In this document: positions 8,630-17,605 of the stretch, in pieces
How positions within the stretch are numbered: the stretch's first letter is position 1
Layout: every line of letters begins with the position of its first letter
NCBI GenBank assembly: GCA_000955785.1
Contig: JYOD01000065.1
Coordinates: 74,877-138,876 of the forward strand
Length of the DNA stretch: 64,000 bases
Direction of reading: 5' to 3'
Origin: Burkholderiaceae bacterium 16
Lineage (GTDB): Bacteria > Pseudomonadota > Gammaproteobacteria > Burkholderiales > Burkholderiaceae
Program-made: the position numbers and the translations under genes
Notes under the pieces: model-generated
The model's input: only the letters and a program-made list of their open reading frames with translations
What the model was told of the DNA's origin: nothing
Databases searched by the model: none

Positions 8630-9355
8630 ATGAAGACGCCTATTTCTACCGTCAGGCGAAGACGCGGTTCCGACGTGTTCACCACGCTTCGGGAGATGGC
8701 GATTTCGTATGAACTCAGGCCTGGCGAGCGCCTCAACGAGATTGAACTGGCCGAGCGGCTGGGCGTGAGCCGTACACCGGTGCGCGAAGCGCTTACCCGG
8801 CTGGCCACGGATGGTTTCCTGGTGGAATCGAGCCGCGGCTATATGCGCCGCCCGCTCGAAATCCAGGAAATGCTGGATCTGTACGAGGCCCGTGTCGCGG
8901 TGGAGCGGGAATGCCTGCGCCTGGCGTTCGCGCGAGCCACGCCGGCCGCTATCGCGGAGATCGGCGCCTATCTCGATCGCAGCAAATCGGTCCCGCCGGA
9001 TACGCCGGTGCGCGAACTGGTCGAACTCGACGAGGGTTTTCACATGCGCATTGCCGCCATGGCCGGCAATGCCGAGCTCAGGCGCATGCTCGCCAGCCTC
9101 AACGAGCGCATCCGCTTCATCCGGTGGATCGACATGGAGAACATCGGCCGCGATTCCACCCAGCGCGAACATGCCGAGATCGTGCGCGCCCTCGCGGACC
9201 AGAACTGGGAGGAGGGCGAGCGCTATCTCAGCGCGCATATCGCGTTGCGGCGCGAACAGATCGTCGAAGCCATTACCAAAGGGCTGGCGAGGATCTACTT
9301 GCCGGATGCCGCCGAGAACGCATGCTCGCCGGAGGCGCCCGCCGCGGGGCGTTGA
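8630..9355 (+). CDS. GntR-family (FadR subfamily) transcriptional regulator
   Basis: About 241 residues from the ATG giving MKTPISTVRR; an in-frame start at 8570 adds 20 residues without family similarity. The N-terminal winged helix is clear (LNEIELAERLGVSRTPVREALTRL), followed by an FCD ligand-binding domain with ELDEGFHMRIAAMAGN and later histidines in REHAEIV and SAHIALRREQ that fit the metal site of this class. Members respond to organic acids and usually repress a divergent operon, here the ThDP enzyme and Bug genes. Confidence 0.88.
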   Translation: MKTPISTVRRRRGSDVFTTLREMAISYELRPGERLNEIELAERLGVSRTPVREALTRLATDGFLVESSRGYMRRPLEIQEMLDLYEARVAVERECLRLAFARATPAAIAEIGAYLDRSKSVPPDTPVRELVELDEGFHMRIAAMAGNAELRRMLASLNERIRFIRWIDMENIGRDSTQREHAEIVRALADQNWEEGERYLSAHIALRREQIVEAITKGLARIYLPDAAENACSPEAPAAGR

Positions 9356-9413
9356 ATCTGCGATTACCTCGGAGGTAGTCGCCAGGTGGCCATCGCCATG
9401 CTGTAATACCGCC

Positions 9414-10325
9414 ATGGACACCCTGACCCCCAGCTCCGAAACCGCACTCGACTTCCCCGGCCTGCTGCGCTACTGGCGCGGCAAACGCGGCTACAGCCAG
9501 CTCGCGTTGTCACTGGCGGCAGGGGTCTCCCAGCGGCATATCAGTTTCCTTGAATCCGGCCGCGCCCGGCCCAGCCGCGAGATGGTGCTGGCGCTGGCCG
9601 ACCGGCTCGGCGTGCCGCTGCGGCAGCGCAACCGCCTGCTGCTGGCCGGCGGGTTTGCGCCGGCCTACAGCGAGCACGGGCTGGCCGCGCCCGCGCTGCA
9701 GATGGTGCAACAGGCGGTCGCGCTGATCCTGTCCAAGCAAGAGCCGTATCCGGCGGTGGTACTGGATCGCTTCTGGAACATGCTCGATGCCAACCAGGCA
9801 TACCGCCGCATGATCGGGGTACTGCTGGGCGAGCGCGCGCCATCCGTGCTGGAGGAGGGCGGCGGGCGCATCAACCTGATGCTCACCGTCTTCAATCCGG
9901 ATGGCCTGTGGCCGGTCATCGAAAACGCGCGGCAGGTGGGGCGTTACCTGTTGCGGCGCGTATGGCAGGAATTGCAGACGCAGGCGCAGGACCAGACCGC
10001 GCGCGAAATCTTCAACCGGATTGCCGGATGGCATCCCGACATGGTCGGCCCGGCCGGCGTCCCGCTGTTCGATGACGAAGCCGCGGAACGCACGCCACCG
10101 CCGATGTTGCCGGTGGCGCTGGCGGCCGAAGGTTTCCGCGCCTCGCTGTTCTCGACGCTGACCACGCTGGGCATTCCGCAGGATGTCACGCTGCAGGAAA
10201 TGCGCATCGAGTGCTTTTTCCCGGCCGACGATGCCTCGCGCGCCGCGCTGGAGGCGCTGTCGAAGCGGCCGTCCGAACGCCCGCCCTCCAGCGCCCACCG
10301 GGGCGTGGCTCTTGGTAGCGCATGA
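9414..10325 (+). CDS. XRE-family regulator with MmyB-like ligand-binding domain
   Basis: 303 residues from the ATG giving MDTLTPSSET. Residues 12-70 form a Cro/C1-type helix-turn-helix (LLRYWRGKRGYSQLALSLAAGVSQRHISFLESGRARPS). The rest matches the MmyB-like ligand-binding domain (MLTR), with YPAVVLDRFWNMLDANQAY and the C-terminal FRASLFSTLTTLGIPQDVTLQEMRIECFFPADD. The latter is PAS-like and in characterised relatives binds a small hydrophobic ligand. Such regulators usually control a neighbouring oxidoreductase; none is adjacent, so the target is unknown. It starts 58 bp after the GntR gene and may be read with it. A short hairpin with arms CATGAG/CTCATG overlaps its stop codon. Confidence 0.85.
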   Translation: MDTLTPSSETALDFPGLLRYWRGKRGYSQLALSLAAGVSQRHISFLESGRARPSREMVLALADRLGVPLRQRNRLLLAGGFAPAYSEHGLAAPALQMVQQAVALILSKQEPYPAVVLDRFWNMLDANQAYRRMIGVLLGERAPSVLEEGGGRINLMLTVFNPDGLWPVIENARQVGRYLLRRVWQELQTQAQDQTAREIFNRIAGWHPDMVGPAGVPLFDDEAAERTPPPMLPVALAAEGFRASLFSTLTTLGIPQDVTLQEMRIECFFPADDASRAALEALSKRPSERPPSSAHRGVALGSA

Positions 10326-10442
10326 GGTAACTCATGGCAAAGGGAAATGAACGGGATGGAAGTCGGTGACTATGGTCTATTTCCATTGAGAGAGCCCCCA
10401 AAATCCCATGGCAATTGGCTTTTTCGATTTGAGGATTTTCCT

Positions 10443-10466
10443 AATAATCGGGATTGGGCGATTATT
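10443..10466. promoter_or_regulatory. AT-rich inverted repeat upstream of exported protein gene
   Basis: AATAATCG (10443-10450) and CGATTATT (10459-10466) are perfect 8-bp arms with an 8-bp spacer, inside an AT-rich dip (about 10395-10480) that stands out from the GC-rich surroundings. It lies 146 bp before the next gene and is an operator candidate. Confidence 0.4.
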
Positions 10467-10611
10467 GATTCAACTCTCCGGGCAGATTGCGTGCCGCTAT
10501 AGCGCCTTCGATGGGGCGCCTGAAGCGAGGGACTAGCTGCCAGCCGGAAGGCGGCCGTGGCACGGTATGCGACAATGCGGGCTGTTTTTTGGTCTACACG
10601 AGGGTCCGTCC

Positions 10612-11163
10612 ATGTCCTTGCGCGCCTTATTCCATGCTGCCGCCGTGCTGATCGGCAGTAGCGTCTGTCTTGCCGCGTATGCCGAACCGGTTGCTGCAAC
10701 GGTTCGCCCCGCCGCCGCGGGTTTATATGAGTGCCAGGCTCCCAATGGGGGTACGGTGTTCCGTGCCACGCCGCGCGAGGGTTGCGCGATGCCGGCCGCA
10801 TCGGATCCTTCGGCGCCCGACCCGCAGCGCTGGCTGCCCCTGATGGGCGCAAACGGGGTGGTCTCCTACTTTGACAAGAGTTCGGTGCGCCGCCGGGGGC
10901 CCGAGGTCGGCGTGGCCATCATGCGTAACGCGCCGGCTGGCGTGATTCGCACCGCCAGTGGCGAACCGATCCGCTCCTCGCTCAAGCGCATGGTCTTCAA
11001 CTGCGCCACGTCAATGTACGCGGTGGTCGAGCAGACGCTCTACGCCAAACGCTACGCGCGCGGCGAATCGCTCTACACCATCAGCGCGCCGCAAGCCGGC
11101 ATGCCGCAGCCCGCCAACGCCGGCACCGTTGCCGGTGAACTGCTGGGCCGGTTGTGCCATTGA
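10612..11163 (+). CDS. Exported protein, possible surface-adhesin E-like domain
   Basis: 183 residues from the ATG giving MSLRALFHAAAV. A signal peptide runs to about residue 24 (CLAAYA-EPV). The mature protein contains ANGVVSYFDKSSVRRRGPEVGVAIMRN and later VFNCATSMYAVVEQTLYAKRYARGES. That order (a W-x-P strand, YFDKSSVRR, then a conserved cysteine with YAVVEQ) resembles the surface-adhesin protein E-like domain found in many small proteobacterial exported proteins. An upstream in-frame start at 10567 would put charged residues before the signal peptide and was not used. The function is unknown. Confidence 0.72.
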   Translation: MSLRALFHAAAVLIGSSVCLAAYAEPVAATVRPAAAGLYECQAPNGGTVFRATPREGCAMPAASDPSAPDPQRWLPLMGANGVVSYFDKSSVRRRGPEVGVAIMRNAPAGVIRTASGEPIRSSLKRMVFNCATSMYAVVEQTLYAKRYARGESLYTISAPQAGMPQPANAGTVAGELLGRLCH

Positions 11164-11337
11164 GGCCCTCGCCGGCGCGCCTGGACGCGGCCAATGCTGC
11201 GCCGCAGTGTCGATAGGCGTGCCGATGCGTCAACCCATCTCGACCTTGTGCCGTTGTTGGTGGTGACGAAGCGTAGGTGCCTGTGGCCGCCAAGGGCCTC
11301 GGCCAGGCTTCGTTCCACAGCTGACCAGGAGGCTGAT

Positions 11338-11523
11338 ATGAAGAAGTGGATCGTGATGTTGTCGCTGGCCATGTTTGGCGCGGGTGCATATGCCCAGGCG
11401 TCGGCTCCCGCCGCCGGAGATAAGCCTGCCGCGGCAAGCTCGAGCAAGGCGACAAAGCCCGCCAAGACGAAAAAGAACCACGCGCCTTCCGATAGCGACA
11501 AGATGATGAATAAAGGCGCCTGA
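11338..11523 (+). CDS. Small exported Ala/Lys-rich protein
   Basis: 61 residues. A good signal peptide (MKKWIVMLSLAMFGAGAYA) is followed by about 41 residues of low-complexity Ala, Ser, Lys and Pro ending MMNKGA. GGAGG sits 6 bases before the ATG, which supports translation despite the small size. No known domain is recognisable. The basic, unstructured tail could contact nucleic acid or cell-wall anions, but that is speculation. Confidence 0.7.
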   Translation: MKKWIVMLSLAMFGAGAYAQASAPAAGDKPAAASSSKATKPAKTKKNHAPSDSDKMMNKGA

Positions 11524-12463
11524 GCGCCGATAGCGAAAGGCGACAGGCAGCCCTTGCGTCATTGCGCCACCGCACGCATGCGCTGGCCGGGCCAGTTCGC
11601 CACGCCGCCCGCGTCCGCCGCACCGCGCGTTGCATCACGCGGTGCAGCGTGCCCGGGTACCGATGTCCAGCGGCGCCATGCGCCATTCCGGGGGGACTGG
11701 CATCGAGGCGGAACCTAATCGAGAGGCTGCGGCCTCTCTTTTTTTGCCCGGTTGTATTCACACCGGCTTCCCGTCGCAATGTCGATCCCGCGCCGCCTTG
11801 CGCAACGCCATCTGACAGCTGGTCCAACTTTCCCGAACGTCTGCTTCAGACGTGCACAGGCTTGATCCGGGTGCAGTGCACGATTTCGCAGGTGCGCCAT
11901 GCGCCGTTCCAGTGCCGTACGGGTCCACGCAGCCCGCATTGACGGCGCCCAATCCATATCCTAGCGTTGCAGATTCGGACGTCGGCCCCAAATAGCAAAG
12001 CGGGGTGCAGCGGCATGCGAGACGGAGGCGAGATGCTCGCCCCCGGCTATCAAACCTGGCGGCAGCGCCAGGGAAGGGGCTGTAGAAATGGCTGAATACA
12101 CAACGTGCCCTGTGCGGCACCGCGCGCTAATCCTGGGGCGTTGTCCATGTGACGCCCCGGCACGGGATTCGCGCCGAAAGCGGCGTCCGGGCGACCGGGG
12201 TTTCAAATTGTTGCAAACGTTGCCTGATCGAAACGTGACTTCCTAGGCTCGAATTGTTAAGGTTCTTTTGCGCATTGCAACAAGCCCGATACATGCTTGG
12301 TCAAGTGAAAACAATGCGCCGCAAGATCCTTATCCGTGCTTCCCGGTACTTTCGCGGTCAGCATCCCGCCGTTGCTTTTGTCATCCCGGCCGCATGGTGG
12401 CCCGCCTTTTGCTGCGGTGACAGATCGCCCCTAATTTTCCAACTCTGCCTGTCACTGGCATCC
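11524..12463. other. Long intergenic region before mdoG
   Basis: About 940 bp without a convincing gene. Open frames here are shadows with no family similarity. It contains one clear terminator (11721-11745) with no assigned gene between it and the small protein gene ending at 11523, so a short RNA could lie there. The final 250 bp, moderately AT-rich, should contain the mdoGH promoter. Confidence 0.5.
11721..11745 (+). terminator. Rho-independent terminator, plus strand
   Basis: GAGAGGC (11721-11727), loop TGCG, GCCTCTC (11732-11738), then seven T residues. A textbook intrinsic terminator located 198 bp after the nearest upstream stop codon. Confidence 0.75.
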
Positions 12464-14047
12464 ATGTCCGAAACCGTTACCCTGCCGACCATCCAATCTG
12501 CCCAACCCCATACAGCGGCACGCGCCAATGCGGGCGCCATGCGCCTGGGCAGGTGGTTGTGCGGCGGCATGCTGGCGGTGTGCGCGATGGCCGCGCACGC
12601 GTTCGACTTCGATACCGTGGCGGCGCGCGCGCGCCAGCTGGCCGGAACGCCTTACAAGGCGCCTGCGCAGAACCTGCCTCGCGAACTTCGCGAACTGTCC
12701 TACGAGCGTTATCGCGAGATCGAGTACAAGCCCGAGCGATTCCAGTGGCGCAATGCCAAGCTTCCCTTCGAGCTTTCGTTCTTCCATGAGGGCATGGTGT
12801 TCGACCAGCCCGTGCGCATCAACGAAGTGGTGAGCGGCAGCGCGCGCGAGATTCGTTTCGATCCGGCCGCCTTCAACTATGGCCCGCACAAGGTCGATGC
12901 CGCCAAGCTCAAGCCGCTGGGCTTCGCCGGCTTCCGGGTGCTCTATCCCCTCAACAACGCCAAGAGCAAGGACGAAGTCGTGTCCTTCCTGGGCGCCAGT
13001 TACTTCCGCGCGCTCGGCAAGGACCAATGGTATGGCCTGTCGGCGCGTGGCCTGGCGGTGGATACCGCGCTCAATTCGGGCGAGGAGTTCCCGCGTTTCG
13101 TCGAATACTGGATCGAGCGGCCTTCACCGGCGGACAAGCAACTGACCATCTATGCCCTGATGGATTCGCGCCGCATGAGCGGGGCTTATCGCATCGTGAT
13201 CCGGCCGGGCGCGGAAACCGCCATGGAGGTGAAGTCGCGCCTGTTCATGCGCGAGAACGTCACCAAGCTCGGCCTGGCGCCGCTGACCAGCATGTACCTC
13301 TTTGGCGAGAACCAGCCTTCGGCGGTGCAGGACTACCGGCCCGAGGTGCATGACTCCGACGGTCTTTCGGTGCAGCTCGGCACAGGCGAATGGCTGTGGC
13401 GGCCGCTGAGCAACCCCAAGCGCCTGCTGGTGACCTCGTTCGCGGCGACCAATCCGCAGGGCTTCGGCCTGATGCAGCGCGACCGCAATTTTGGCAACTA
13501 CCAGGAAATCGGCGCGTGGTACGAGCGCCGCCCGAGCGCCTGGGTGGAGCCCAAGGGCAACTGGGGTTCGGGCCGGGTCGAGCTGGTGCAGATCCCGACC
13601 CCGGACGAGACCAACGACAACATCGTGGCGTACTGGGTGCCCGACAACCCACCTAAGCCCAAACAAGCTTTCGATTTCGAATATCGCCTGCTGTGGCAGA
13701 AGGACGGCGAAAAACAGCCGCCACTGTCGTGGGTGACACAAACGCGGCGTGGCCAGGGGCTGAGCCGCAAGCAGGAAGACACCAGTTTTTCGCTGGTGGT
13801 GGATTTTGAAGGCCCAGTCTTCAAGAAACTGGCTGCGGATACCCGGATCGATCCGGTGATCTCGGCCGACAGCAACGGGGAGCTGCTGAACACTTCGACG
13901 CAGCGCAATGAGGCAACCGGCGGCTGGCGCATGACGATGGTCGTGCGCCGCAAAGACGAAAACAAACCGGTCGAATTGCGCGGCTATCTTCGCAACGGCA
14001 ATACAACCCTATCCGAGACGTGGAGCTACATCTTACCCCCAGGCTAA
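12464..14047 (+). CDS. mdoG: Glucans biosynthesis protein G (periplasmic)
   Basis: About 527 residues from the ATG at 12464; a second start at 12539 begins MRLGRWLCGGMLAVCAMAAHA-FDF, a normal signal peptide, and is equally possible. The frame is open up to 12254, but that part has no family similarity. The mature protein shows MdoG family blocks such as PRELRELSYERYREIEYKPE, LPFELSFFHEGMVF, FLGASYFRALGKDQWYGLSARGLA and ERRPSAWVEPKGNWG. MdoG/OpgG acts in the periplasm on the backbone and branching of osmoregulated periplasmic glucans. It overlaps the following glucosyltransferase gene by 28 bp, as expected for the mdoGH operon. Confidence 0.93.
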   Translation: MSETVTLPTIQSAQPHTAARANAGAMRLGRWLCGGMLAVCAMAAHAFDFDTVAARARQLAGTPYKAPAQNLPRELRELSYERYREIEYKPERFQWRNAKLPFELSFFHEGMVFDQPVRINEVVSGSAREIRFDPAAFNYGPHKVDAAKLKPLGFAGFRVLYPLNNAKSKDEVVSFLGASYFRALGKDQWYGLSARGLAVDTALNSGEEFPRFVEYWIERPSPADKQLTIYALMDSRRMSGAYRIVIRPGAETAMEVKSRLFMRENVTKLGLAPLTSMYLFGENQPSAVQDYRPEVHDSDGLSVQLGTGEWLWRPLSNPKRLLVTSFAATNPQGFGLMQRDRNFGNYQEIGAWYERRPSAWVEPKGNWGSGRVELVQIPTPDETNDNIVAYWVPDNPPKPKQAFDFEYRLLWQKDGEKQPPLSWVTQTRRGQGLSRKQEDTSFSLVVDFEGPVFKKLAADTRIDPVISADSNGELLNTSTQRNEATGGWRMTMVVRRKDENKPVELRGYLRNGNTTLSETWSYILPPG

Positions 14048-16569
14048 AGCAGCGCGCGGCCCCGGCGGCATGCGAGCGCTATCTCGATCGCGTGCCGGTC
14101 TCCCCAGACCTGCGCCGCGAGCTTCTCAACAATGTCGCTTGCGGCGATGACGCGGACCCCGAATCGGCCATTCATTCGCTGCAGCAAAAACTCGCGGCTA
14201 AAGACGCTGGCCAGTCGCCGGCGGGCGCTGCCTACGGTTCGGTAGGGCGTCGCCTCAATCTCGCGTACGGCGCCCCGCAAGCGGCGGGCGAGCCCCTGGT
14301 GCAACGCCGTGCCGATGGCACCGTGCATATCGACACCGGCCCGGCTCCCGAGCGCGCCTCGATGGTGCCGCGGGCCTGGCCCCCGCACATCGTCACCGGT
14401 TTCCTTCGCAACCTGGGCCGGCGCGTGCTTGGCCGCCCGCCCGTGCCCGAAACCTGGGACACCTTGCACGATGGTCCCGACGCCGAGGGTAAGTGGCATC
14501 CCGCGGGCGCGCACCGCCGCTGGGTGCTGCTTGGCCTCGTGGCCGGGCAGACCGCACTGGCCACCTACTTCATGACAAAGGTGCTGCCTTATCACGGCAC
14601 CGACCCGCTTGAGATCGCCGTACTGGCGCTCTTCGCTATCCTGTTCTCGTGGGTGTCCGCGGGTTTCTGGACCGCGATGATGGGTTTCCTTGTGCTGGCC
14701 AAGGGCGGCGACCGCCATCTGATTTCGCGTTCGGCAGCGGTGGACGGACCCATCGCGGAGGAGGCGCGCACGGCAGTCATCATGCCGATCTGCAACGAGG
14801 ACGTGAACCGGGTCTTCGCCGGGCTGCGCGCGACCTATGAGTCGATGGAGCGCACCGGCGAACTGGCGCGCTTCGATTTCTTCGTGCTGTCCGACAGCGG
14901 CGACCCGGACCTGCGTACCGCCGAGACCGATGCGTGGATGGAAACCTGCCGCGCGGTCAATGGCTTTGGCCGAATCTTCTATCGCTGGCGCCGTCACCGC
15001 GTCAAGCGCAAGACCGGCAACGTGGCCGACTTCTGCCGCCGCTGGGGCAGTGCGTATCGCTATATGGTGGTGCTAGACGCCGATAGCGTAATGAGCGGCG
15101 AATGCCTGACCACGCTGGTCAAGCTGATGGAAGGCAACCCCGGCGCCGGCATCATCCAGACCGCACCGCTGGCAGTGGGGCGCGAGACCATGTATGCGCG
15201 GGTGCAGCAGTTCTCCACGCGCGTGTACGGTCCGCTGTTCACCGCAGGACTGCACTATTGGCAGCTTGGCGAATCGCATTACTGGGGCCACAACGCCATC
15301 ATCCGCATCCAGCCCTTCATGGAGCACTGCGCGCTGGCGCCGTTGCCCGGTAAGGGGCCGCTGGCGGGGGAAATCCTGTCGCACGATTTCGTCGAGGCCG
15401 CCCTGATGCGCAGGGCCGGGTGGGGCGTGTGGATTGCCTATGATCTCGAGGGCTCCTACGAGGAACTGCCGCCGAACCTGCTTGACGAGGTCAAGCGCGA
15501 TCGCCGCTGGTGCCAGGGCAACCTGATGAACTTCCGCCTGTGGATGAAGCAGGGCTTCCACGCGGTGCACCGCGCCGTGTTCCTCACTGGCGTGATGGCT
15601 TATCTGTCGGCGCCGTTGTGGTTCCTGTTCCTGGTGCTGTCCACCATCATGCTGGCCAAGCACGCACTGGTACCGCCGGAGTATTTCACGCAGCCTTACC
15701 AGTTGTTCCCGACCTGGCCCGAGTGGCATCCGGAAAAGGCGCTGGCCCTGTTCTCGGCTACCGCCACGCTGCTGTTCCTGCCCAAGGTCGCCAGCGTGCT
15801 GCTGCTGATGAAAGACTCGCGCAACTATGGCGGGCCGCTGCGCCTGGTGGCTTCGATGCTGATCGAGGTGGTGATGTCGGCCTTGCTGGCCCCCGTCCGG
15901 ATGCTGTTCCACACCAAGTTCGTGGCGGCGGCATACAGCGGTTGGGGGATTACCTGGAAATCGCCTCCGCGCGAGGATGCGGAGACGACCTGGGGCGAAG
16001 CATTTCGCCGTCATGGCATGCACACCTTGCTAGGGCTTGCATGGGGCGGACTGGTGCTGTGGCTGGATCCAAATTTTGTCTGGTGGCTGCTGCCGATCGT
16101 CGGCTCGCTGGCCTTCTCGATTCCGCTCTCGGTGTGGCTGTCGCGGGTTTCGTTTGGCCGTGCGCTGCGCCGCGCCAGGCTGTTCGTGACGCCGGAGGAG
16201 GCCACGCCGCCGCGCGAAATGGCCGCCATGCAGAAGCACGTCGAGGCCGCGGGCGAACCGCCGGCATTTATCGATGCAGTGGTCGACCCCGTGACCAACG
16301 CATTGATGTGCGCCACCGGCTCGCCCCGCGTGGTACAGCCGCAGGCCACGCAACAGGAACATGCCGCGCTGGTGCACCAGGCCCTCACCGCCGGGCCAGG
16401 CGGCCTCAGCGCTGCCGAAAAGCACCTGCTGCTGGGCGATCCCTTTACGCTGGCCAGTCTGCATGAACTGGTCTGGGGTTCGCCGCTGGCGCATTCGGGA
16501 TGGAAGGAAACCCGTGTGTTGCCCCGGCGCGCTGCCAATGTGGTGCCGCTGCGGCCGCGGCTTGCCTGA
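14020..16569 (+). CDS. mdoH: Glucans biosynthesis glucosyltransferase H
   Basis: 849 residues from a GTG at 14020 inside the mdoG 3' end. The alignment ERYLDRVPVSPDLRREL to the start of E. coli MdoH supports a start close to here. The inner-membrane family 2 glycosyltransferase is clear: VIMPICNEDVNRVFAGLRATYESM, the DAD motif in YMVVLDADSVMSGECL, and EELPPNLLDEVKRDRRWCQGNLMNFRLW carrying the Q(R)xxRW-like motif. Several membrane segments lie on both sides of the catalytic domain. It polymerises beta-1,2-linked glucose from UDP-glucose and exports it. A perfect 11-bp hairpin follows the gene. Confidence 0.95.
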   Translation: MELHLTPRLKQRAAPAACERYLDRVPVSPDLRRELLNNVACGDDADPESAIHSLQQKLAAKDAGQSPAGAAYGSVGRRLNLAYGAPQAAGEPLVQRRADGTVHIDTGPAPERASMVPRAWPPHIVTGFLRNLGRRVLGRPPVPETWDTLHDGPDAEGKWHPAGAHRRWVLLGLVAGQTALATYFMTKVLPYHGTDPLEIAVLALFAILFSWVSAGFWTAMMGFLVLAKGGDRHLISRSAAVDGPIAEEARTAVIMPICNEDVNRVFAGLRATYESMERTGELARFDFFVLSDSGDPDLRTAETDAWMETCRAVNGFGRIFYRWRRHRVKRKTGNVADFCRRWGSAYRYMVVLDADSVMSGECLTTLVKLMEGNPGAGIIQTAPLAVGRETMYARVQQFSTRVYGPLFTAGLHYWQLGESHYWGHNAIIRIQPFMEHCALAPLPGKGPLAGEILSHDFVEAALMRRAGWGVWIAYDLEGSYEELPPNLLDEVKRDRRWCQGNLMNFRLWMKQGFHAVHRAVFLTGVMAYLSAPLWFLFLVLSTIMLAKHALVPPEYFTQPYQLFPTWPEWHPEKALALFSATATLLFLPKVASVLLLMKDSRNYGGPLRLVASMLIEVVMSALLAPVRMLFHTKFVAAAYSGWGITWKSPPREDAETTWGEAFRRHGMHTLLGLAWGGLVLWLDPNFVWWLLPIVGSLAFSIPLSVWLSRVSFGRALRRARLFVTPEEATPPREMAAMQKHVEAAGEPPAFIDAVVDPVTNALMCATGSPRVVQPQATQQEHAALVHQALTAGPGGLSAAEKHLLLGDPFTLASLHELVWGSPLAHSGWKETRVLPRRAANVVPLRPRLA

Positions 16570-16583
16570 GTCTTGCGAGAGGA

Positions 16584-16608
16584 GCGGGCGCCCGCAACGG
16601 GCGCCCGC
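16584..16608. terminator. Hairpin between convergent genes
   Basis: Perfect 11-bp arms (16584-16594 and 16598-16608) with a CAA loop lie between mdoH and the convergent exported-protein gene. No T-run follows, so it may act with Rho or as a two-way barrier. Confidence 0.5.
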
Positions 16609-16652
16609 CGACCCCGGCACTCCCGGGTGTCGCGGCAAGGAAATCAAATGGT

Positions 16653-17228
16653 TTAGCGCAGCGCCGAAGAGCAGATGGGCGCGTTGATGTAGACGTCGCC
16701 CACGCGGCGCTCGCCCCGCTCGTTGCGCGTCATATAGCGGAACATCATGCTGATGCCCAGCTTGGTCAGGATTTCCACATCCCGGTTGGCGCAGATATTG
16801 CGCTGCAGGGGCGCGGCATAGCTGAGCTCGAAGCTGGCGAGGTCCAGCATGGGGCCTCGATACTTGGTCAGCTCAAGCTGGAAAAGGATGTGTTTGCCCG
16901 GTACCGACTGGCAGCGGCGCAGGCGCGTCTCGCCATCGATTTCGATGGGCAGCGCATCGTTGAGTTGTCGGCAGGCACGCGACAGTATGTTGTCCGGCCG
17001 CGCGGTGTTGCGCAGCAATTCCGGTACGCCCGCTGCGCCGGTGTTCTGGCCAGTGGCCGCGCCCTTGAGCATTTGCGCCAGCGCATCGGCTTCGTCCACC
17101 ACGACGGGTGCGGAGGCGGCGGCCCTGACTGGCGGCGTTGCCGCGAGCGCTTGCTGCGCCCACGGCAAACCGGCCGCGCCGGCGACCAGGGTAAGTAAGA
17201 CAGAAAGCAGTGCGTATCTTGTTCTCAT
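16653..17228 (-). CDS. Exported hypothetical protein
   Basis: 191 residues from the ATG giving MRTRYALLSVLL; the frame is open further upstream but lacks a signal there. A signal peptide runs to about LPWAQQALA (residue 29). The mature part has four cysteines (in SRACRQL, RRCQSV, RNICANR and APICSS), suggesting two disulphides, and a conserved-looking end RRVGDVYINAPICSSALR. No family was recognised. It stands alone, convergent with mdoH. Confidence 0.7.
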   Translation of the reverse strand: MRTRYALLSVLLTLVAGAAGLPWAQQALAATPPVRAAASAPVVVDEADALAQMLKGAATGQNTGAAGVPELLRNTARPDNILSRACRQLNDALPIEIDGETRLRRCQSVPGKHILFQLELTKYRGPMLDLASFELSYAAPLQRNICANRDVEILTKLGISMMFRYMTRNERGERRVGDVYINAPICSSALR

Positions 17229-17605
17229 GCAGGAAAACGTTGCCGGAAGCCGTTTCGGTGGCCGGGCTTCCGCGGTGCGTCGGGCTGCGCGATCGTCCGC
17301 CCGGGGCGGCCGACAGGCTGGCATTGTACCCTTGGCGTTACTGCGGTTGAAAGCCACGCACTCCTCCGATCCGCGGCGAAGCGAAGCCCGTTGCCGCCGG
17401 CATGTCCCGGCACCGTCGGGCCTATCATCACAGTTGCGCGCGTCCAGGCGGACGCGCCTGCATCATCGCCGCGCGGCGTGTCGAGTGCGCGGCTTGTTAC
17501 GCTATGCAACAATTACGCCTCTTACCGCTCCCGCGCCGCTCGCGTCGCTGACGCATTGGCGCAGGTGGCCATTCCGGCCGCCCCGTTGTTCCTCAGGATG
17601 TTTCG
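17229..17605. other. Divergent intergenic region
   Basis: 377 bp between the exported-protein gene and the Bcr/CflA gene. Both promoters must lie here. GCTTGTTACGCTATGCAAC near 17490 gives a possible -10 (TATGCA), but no full promoter is convincing and no other feature was seen. Confidence 0.4.

Noticed and set aside
11081..11827. Minus-strand open frame across the small exported protein gene
   Set aside because: No similarity or ribosome-binding site; the plus-strand gene has a clear signal peptide and GGAGG.
11960..12080. Possible riboswitch before mdoG
   Set aside because: Several short hairpins but no match to a known aptamer core.
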